Of a stretch of 64,000 nt of DNA, positions 60,211 to 64,000 are shown piece after piece. The stretch is taken from the NCBI RefSeq assembly GCF_000373585.1, contig NZ_KB891854.1:286974-350973 (forward strand), in the 5' to 3' direction. The position numbers and the translations under genes are program-made. How positions within the stretch are numbered: position 1 is the stretch's first letter; the number at the start of each line of letters is the position of its first letter. Under the pieces are notes generated by a model that was not told the DNA's origin, made no database searches, and saw only the letters and a program-made list of their open reading frames with translations. Origin of the DNA: Streptomyces sp. MspMP-M5 (lineage in GTDB: Bacteria; Actinomycetota; Actinomycetes; Streptomycetales; Streptomycetaceae).

Positions 60211-61457
60211 GGGGCGGCCCCCTCGTCGGGCTCGTCGGGAACGGCGGACGGGTCGGGGCAGGGCAGGGTGACGGCGAGCGCGGTGCCCTCCCCGGGGGCG
60301 GACTCGACGGCCAGGGTGCCCTGGAGGGCGCGGGCCCGGGCCCGCATCGCGGCCAGCCCGAAGCCGGAGTCGCCGGCCGCCGTGGAACCGGGCGGCGGGA
60401 CGTCGGCGGGCACGAACCCCGCGCCGTCGTCGACGACGTCCAGGGCGACCTCGGTGTCCATGTAGCTCAGGGTCAGCTCGACGCGGCGGGCGGCGGCGTG
60501 CCGGACGGTGTTGGCGAGCGCGGACTGGGCGATGCGCAGCAGGGCGACCTCGTGTGGGGTGGGCAGCGGGGCGGGCGCACCGGAGACCTGGCAGTGCACG
60601 GCCAGCCCGGAGGTACGGGCGGTGGCGGCGCACAGCCGCTCCAGGGCGGCCGGCAGCGAGCCGGCCTCCAGGTCGGGCGGGCTCAGCGCGCGGACGAAGC
60701 GGCGTGCCTCGGCGAGGTTGTCGACGGCGGCGGTGCGGGCCTGCCGGATGTGGTCCAGGGCCGTCTCCGGCCGCCTCGGTACGGCCCGCTCGGCGGCCCG
60801 GAGCAGCAGCTGGATGCTGGACAGGCCCTGGGCGAGGGTGTCGTGGATCTCGCGGGCCAGCCGCTCCCGTTCGGCGAGGACGCCGGCGGCCCGTTCCGCG
60901 GCGGCCAGTTCGCTGCGGGCCGCCGTGAGCTCCTCGATGAGGCGGCGGCGCTGCTCGCTCTCCCGGTAGAGGGCCTGGTAGCCGAGGACGACGGCGACCG
61001 CGACCGCGGCGCCCAGGACGGGGCCGATGACCGTGCCGACGGTGAGGGCGCCGGTGTGCCAGGCGAAGCCGGCGATGGCGACGGCCGTGCTGGCCGCGAC
61101 GGCGGGCAGCGCCGCCCGCAACGGCAGCAGGTGCAGCTGGACGAAGAAGAGCGGGAAGGCCAGCCAGACGCCGTCCGGGGTGAGCGCCAGCAGCACCAGC
61201 CAGACGGCGGCCACGGCGGCGAGCCAGAGCGCGGCGGCGCGGGCGGAGCTGCGCACCCGGGGCAGGAAGGGCCCGAGGACGTAGAGGGCCAGCAGGACCA
61301 CGGCGGTGACGAGGACGGCGGGGGCGGCGGGCGCGCCGTCCGCCAGCGCGCGTACGGCGGCGAGCGCGAGCAGCGCGGCCACCATCAGATGGAGGCACAG
61401 GCGCAGCGCGCGCAGGACGGGGGTGAGGGAGTGGTCGGTGCTGGCTTCTTCGGTCAC
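60207..61457 (-). CDS. Membrane sensor histidine kinase, NarX/DesK-like (HisKA_3)
   Basis: The 416-residue kinase has about five or six membrane helices (residues roughly 18-160), a short coiled stretch, the H-box LAREIHDTLAQGLSSIQLLL (about 199-218), and an HATPase_c domain with VALLRIAQSALANTVRHAA and GFGLAAMRARARALQG. It senses a membrane or extracellular stress and phosphorylates the regulator coded downstream. GTG at 61457 with GGAGAGG. It faces an ABC transporter, a layout known for Streptomyces antibiotic or cell-envelope stress responses; signal unproven. Confidence 0.9.
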   Translation of the reverse strand: MTEEASTDHSLTPVLRALRLCLHLMVAALLALAAVRALADGAPAAPAVLVTAVVLLALYVLGPFLPRVRSSARAAALWLAAVAAVWLVLLALTPDGVWLAFPLFFVQLHLLPLRAALPAVAASTAVAIAGFAWHTGALTVGTVIGPVLGAAVAVAVVLGYQALYRESEQRRRLIEELTAARSELAAAERAAGVLAERERLAREIHDTLAQGLSSIQLLLRAAERAVPRRPETALDHIRQARTAAVDNLAEARRFVRALSPPDLEAGSLPAALERLCAATARTSGLAVHCQVSGAPAPLPTPHEVALLRIAQSALANTVRHAAARRVELTLSYMDTEVALDVVDDGAGFVPADVPPPGSTAAGDSGFGLAAMRARARALQGTLAVESAPGEGTALAVTLPCPDPSAVPDEPDEGAAP

Positions 61458-61501
61458 GGCCTCTCCAGGCTACGGGCCGCTACCGGGGCCGGCATCAATC
61501 G

Positions 61502-61533
61502 AAAGGTGGAGCGCGGGCGTCCAAAGGTGGAGC
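61502..61533 (+). promoter_or_regulatory. Direct repeats AAAGGTGGAGC, likely response-regulator sites
   Basis: AAAGGTGGAGC occurs at 61502-61512 and 61523-61533, with starts 21 bases apart (two helical turns). They lie in the 190-base gap between the kinase and the ABC permease genes. The spacing is that of dimer sites for NarL-type regulators, so the two-component system may control both sides. Confidence 0.6.
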
Positions 61534-61647
61534 CCGGACCGCATCCTTCGGCGGCGGTGAACCACTCCTGGGCGCGATGCCCGGCGCCCCTCCGGCGGGC
61601 GACGGTGGGGTCAGCCGCCGGGCAGCGGGCCCGGCACCGTTCCGAGG

Positions 61648-62748
61648 ATGGCCGCGCCGGTGTTCGTCGCCTGGAGAGACCTGAGATTCGCCAAGGGCCG
61701 GTTCGCCCTGATGGGGACCGTCGTCACGCTGATCACGGTGCTGGTGGGGCTGTTGTCCGGCCTGACGGCGGGGCTGGGCCGGGAGAACACCTCGGCGATC
61801 ACCGCGCTCCCCGCCGACCACCTGGTCTTCGCCGCCCCCGCCGGGGACGGCAAGCCGTCGTTCACCGACTCCCGGCTGCCGGAGCGGACGGTGCGGGAGT
61901 GGGCCCGGGTGCCCGGTGTGCGCGCCGCGGACCCGCTGGGGATCGCCACCACCAAGGCCGTGGGGGCCGGCGGGAGGTCGGCGGCGGTGTCGGTGTTCGG
62001 AGTGCGGCCCGGGTCGCACCTGGCGCCAGCCGCGGGCCCGGCCGCCGACGGCACGGTGGTGCTGTCGGAGAAGGCCGCCGACAAGCTCGGCGTACGGGCC
62101 GGCGACCGGGTCGCGCTGGGCGGCCGGACTCTCGCCGTGACGGCGGTGTCGGGGGCCGCGATGTACAGCCACACTCCGGTGGTGTGGACCTCCCTGGACG
62201 ACTGGCACCGACTGTCCGGCGGCGCCGGCGGCGCGGACTCCGGGGGCGCGACGGTGCTCGCCCTGTCCACCACCGGGACGGACGGTCTGGCCGCCGCGGA
62301 CCGGCGGCTGGGCACCCGCACGGTGGCCGCCGCGGACGCCCTGGCGGCGATCGGTTCCTACAGCGCCGAGAACGGCTCGCTGCAGCTGATGCGCGGCTTC
62401 CTGTTCGCGATCTCCGCGCTGGTCATCGGGGCGTTCTTCACGGTCTGGACGATCCAGCGCAGCGGCGACGTCGCGGTCCTCAAGGCGCTCGGCGCCTCGA
62501 CGCGCTATCTGCTGCGGGACGCCCTCGGCCAGGCCGTCGTCCTGCTGGTGGCCGGCACTGCCCTGGGGACGGCGGTGGCGGCCGCAGTGGGCGCCGCGGT
62601 GGGCGGGACCGTGCCGTTCGTCCTCGACCCGTCCACCGTGCTGGTCCCGGCCCTGGTCATGATCGCGCTGGGTGCCGTGGGCGCCGCGCTGTCCATCCGC
62701 CGCATCACCTCCGTCGACCCGCTGACCGCCCTGGGAAGTGCCCGATGA
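61648..62748 (+). CDS. FtsX-type ABC transporter permease
   Basis: The 366-residue permease has a MacB/FtsX layout: an N-terminal helix (MGTVVTLITVLVGLLSGLTA), a large extracellular domain (about 45-240), then three helices from residue 250 (FLFAISALVIGAFFTVWTI, VVLLVAGTALGTAVAAAVGA and VLVPALVMIALGAVGAALS), with the conserved DVAVLKALGAST loop and SVDPLTALGSA at the end. With the ATPase coded next it forms an exporter, probably for peptide or lipid-linked molecules. ATG at 61648. Overlaps the ATPase gene by ATGA. Confidence 0.9.
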   Translation: MAAPVFVAWRDLRFAKGRFALMGTVVTLITVLVGLLSGLTAGLGRENTSAITALPADHLVFAAPAGDGKPSFTDSRLPERTVREWARVPGVRAADPLGIATTKAVGAGGRSAAVSVFGVRPGSHLAPAAGPAADGTVVLSEKAADKLGVRAGDRVALGGRTLAVTAVSGAAMYSHTPVVWTSLDDWHRLSGGAGGADSGGATVLALSTTGTDGLAAADRRLGTRTVAAADALAAIGSYSAENGSLQLMRGFLFAISALVIGAFFTVWTIQRSGDVAVLKALGASTRYLLRDALGQAVVLLVAGTALGTAVAAAVGAAVGGTVPFVLDPSTVLVPALVMIALGAVGAALSIRRITSVDPLTALGSAR

Positions 62749-63431
62749 GTCTCGAACTGACCGATGTCACCCTCACCTACCCCGACGGCGACACCCGGCT
62801 GACCGCACTGGACGCGGTCTCGCTGACGGTGCCGGCGGGCAGCCTGACGGCGGTGGTCGGGCCGTCCGGGTCCGGCAAGTCCAGCCTGCTGGCGGTCGCC
62901 GCGACGCTGATCCGGCCGGACCGCGGCCGGGTGGTGGTCGACGGCCGGGACACCGCGGGCCTGAGCCGCGCCGAGCTGACGGCGCTGCGCCGCACCACCA
63001 TCGGGACGGTCTTCCAGCAGCCCAACCTGCTGCCGGCGCTGACGGCGGCCGAGCAGCTCCAGGTGATGGCCCATCTGGACGGCCGCCCGCCCCGTACGGC
63101 GCGGTCCCGGGCGCGGGAGCTGCTGGCGGCGGTGGGCCTGGCGGAGCAGGCGGACCGGCGGCCGCACCAGCTCTCGGGCGGCCAGCGGCAGCGGGTCAAC
63201 ATCGCCCGGGCGCTGATGAACGAGCCCGCGGTGCTGCTGGTCGACGAGCCGACCAGCGCGCTGGACCACGAGCGGGGCGCCGCGGTCCTCGCCCTGCTGA
63301 CCGAGCTGACCCACGCGCGCGGCACCGCGACGGTCCTGGTCACCCACGACCGCTCCCACCTGGACGCGGTGGACGCGGTGGCGGAGGTCCTGGACGGCCG
63401 GCTGACCTCGGGGGCGGGCGCCGGGGTGTGA
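62745..63431 (+). CDS. ABC transporter ATP-binding protein (MacB/LolD type)
   Basis: The 228-residue ATPase has Walker A VVGPSGSGKSSLLAVAATL (near 37-55), Q-loop VFQQPNLLPALTA (near 88), signature LSGGQRQRVNIARALMNEP (near 144-162) and Walker B VLLVDEPTSALDHERG (near 164-179), with switch His in LVTHDRSHL. It matches the ATPase type that pairs with FtsX-like permeases. It is coupled to the permease by ATGA. Likely regulated by the facing two-component system. Confidence 0.93.
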   Translation: MSLELTDVTLTYPDGDTRLTALDAVSLTVPAGSLTAVVGPSGSGKSSLLAVAATLIRPDRGRVVVDGRDTAGLSRAELTALRRTTIGTVFQQPNLLPALTAAEQLQVMAHLDGRPPRTARSRARELLAAVGLAEQADRRPHQLSGGQRQRVNIARALMNEPAVLLVDEPTSALDHERGAAVLALLTELTHARGTATVLVTHDRSHLDAVDAVAEVLDGRLTSGAGAGV

Positions 63432-63489
63432 GCCGGTACGGGACGGGCGGGTCACCGGCCGTCCCGTACACCTGCCGGGCCGGGCTCTC

Positions 63490-63530
63490 GGTGTTCTGTC
63501 CACAACCTCCGTCTCCCTGGACAGAACACC
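63490..63530. terminator. Strong bidirectional terminator
   Basis: GGTGTTCTGTCCA (63490-63502) pairs perfectly with TGGACAGAACACC (63518-63530) over 13 bp and a 15-base loop. It lies between the ABC ATPase and the convergent small protein gene, whose TAG stop begins at its last base. Confidence 0.85.
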
Positions 63531-63739
63531 TACTCGTCGCGGTGCGAGAAGGTGGGGAACAGGCCGGACGGGCCGCCCGTCTTCCCCTTGGAGGGGCCGC
63601 TCGCCCGCTTTCCCGGCTTCCCGTTCTCCGGGGCGGCCTCCTCCGTCGCCTCCCTGCCGCGCTCCTCGTCACGGGTCCGGCCCGCGTCGCGGCCGCGCTC
63701 CCGTTCGTCGCCCGGTTCCCGTCCCCGCTGCTCCGCCAT
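63530..63739 (-). CDS. Small hydrophilic protein of unknown function
   Basis: I do not recognise a named family. The 69-residue product is highly charged (Arg, Glu, Asp, Lys), with no Cys, signal or membrane segment, and is probably disordered. It ends GLFPTFSHRDE, a tail that I believe recurs in short Streptomyces proteins. ATG at 63739. The function is not known. It is convergent with the ABC ATPase across a perfect hairpin. Confidence 0.65.
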   Translation of the reverse strand: MAEQRGREPGDERERGRDAGRTRDEERGREATEEAAPENGKPGKRASGPSKGKTGGPSGLFPTFSHRDE

Positions 63740-63909
63740 GACGGCCCCTTTCCTCGTTTCCTCGCTGCGCCGGTCCTCGGCTGTCGGATACGGCCCGCCA
63801 CGGGCCGCTTTCTGACCAGGAACGCACCGATCGGGGGCGGCGGCGGGCCGGAGCTGGCCCGTTCGGGTGACGGGCCGACGCGGGGGTGACGCGGCCGGGC
63901 GGGACCGGG
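63740..63909. other. Short intergenic gap
   Basis: Nothing of note was seen: no hairpin of strength, no gene. GC-rich. Confidence 0.4.
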
Positions 63910-64000
63910 TCAGGCGCCGCCGGGCTGCTGCGGCCAGGGCGCTTCTGACGGATCTCCGTGGAGGAAGGAGCGGCGCCTGGCGCGAGCGTGCGTGCCAGGC
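63910..64000 (-). CDS. C-terminal end of a minus-strand gene, partial
   Basis: A minus-strand frame enters at the right edge and ends with TGA (complement of 63910-63912). The visible 29 residues end RRRSFLHGDPSEAPW followed by PQQPGGA. Third codon positions are mostly G or C. The tail looks like the basic, Pro-rich end of a cytoplasmic or membrane protein. Too little is visible to name it. Confidence 0.4.
   Translation of the reverse strand, partial: PGTHARARRRSFLHGDPSEAPWPQQPGGA

Overview
The window is high-GC (roughly 73%) DNA with dense, mostly GTG/ATG/TTG-started genes, GTGA/ATGA translational coupling, near-total G/C at third codon positions and Streptomyces-type families (PaoABC-like oxidoreductase, SAV2148-type HEPN protein, DUF1707-FHA, PucR, Sfp-type PPTase, a cysteine-operon leader peptide). 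It reads as core-arm chromosome of a Streptomyces or close relative. No prophage, insertion sequence, CRISPR array, tRNA or rRNA was seen.

Layout. 1-4813: end of an RsbW-like ATPase gene and a four-gene minus-strand operon for a molybdenum hydroxylase of the PaoABC type. 5028-9646: lipase, isochorismatase-like hydrolase, class C beta-lactamase-like esterase, a small zinc-ribbon protein and a SpoIIE-type membrane phosphatase. 9622-15321: an aromatic-acid module (pcaH-pcaG-pcaD-pobA) transcribed away from a double-length IclR regulator; a promoter and palindromic operator candidates lie between them. pcaB and pcaC are absent. 15442-22181: YihY membrane protein, AidB-like acyl-CoA dehydrogenase, a degenerate adenylate-kinase-like protein, a GAF/winged-helix regulator, a luciferase-like oxidoreductase and a GNAT acetyltransferase.

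22182-32282 is a complete sulfur assimilation locus: leader peptide and attenuator-like hairpin, sulfite reductase, small zinc ribbon, APS reductase (cysH), cysC, cysD, cysN, a sulfonate-type ABC importer (three genes) and a sirohydrochlorin chelatase that would feed siroheme to the sulfite reductase. Two G/C-hairpin elements sit in it, one between cysC and cysD and one in frame inside cysN.

32321-38572: a family 2 glycosyltransferase whose N-terminal membrane anchor is separated by a G6 run, a secreted subtilisin, a phosphotransferase-like protein, a DEDDh exonuclease and the HEPN protein. 39139-50553: the glycogen-to-trehalose genes glgX, treY and treZ, interleaved with an MFS transporter, a LysR regulator with a facing lipoamide dehydrogenase, and an FHA protein.

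50882-64000: PfpI-type protein, NCS1 permease facing a PucR regulator, a metallophosphoesterase with a rare TTA leucine codon coupled to an Sfp-type phosphopantetheinyl transferase, a Gln-rich secreted protein, msrB, murC, and a NarL-type two-component system facing an ABC exporter with 11-bp direct repeats between them.

The most interesting signals are regulatory or structural: the pca operator region, the cys leader/attenuator, the hairpin insertions, the G6 frameshift in the glycosyltransferase, and the TTA codon ahead of the PPTase. I saw no clear wholly new multigene system. All family assignments come from reading motifs; no database search was run.
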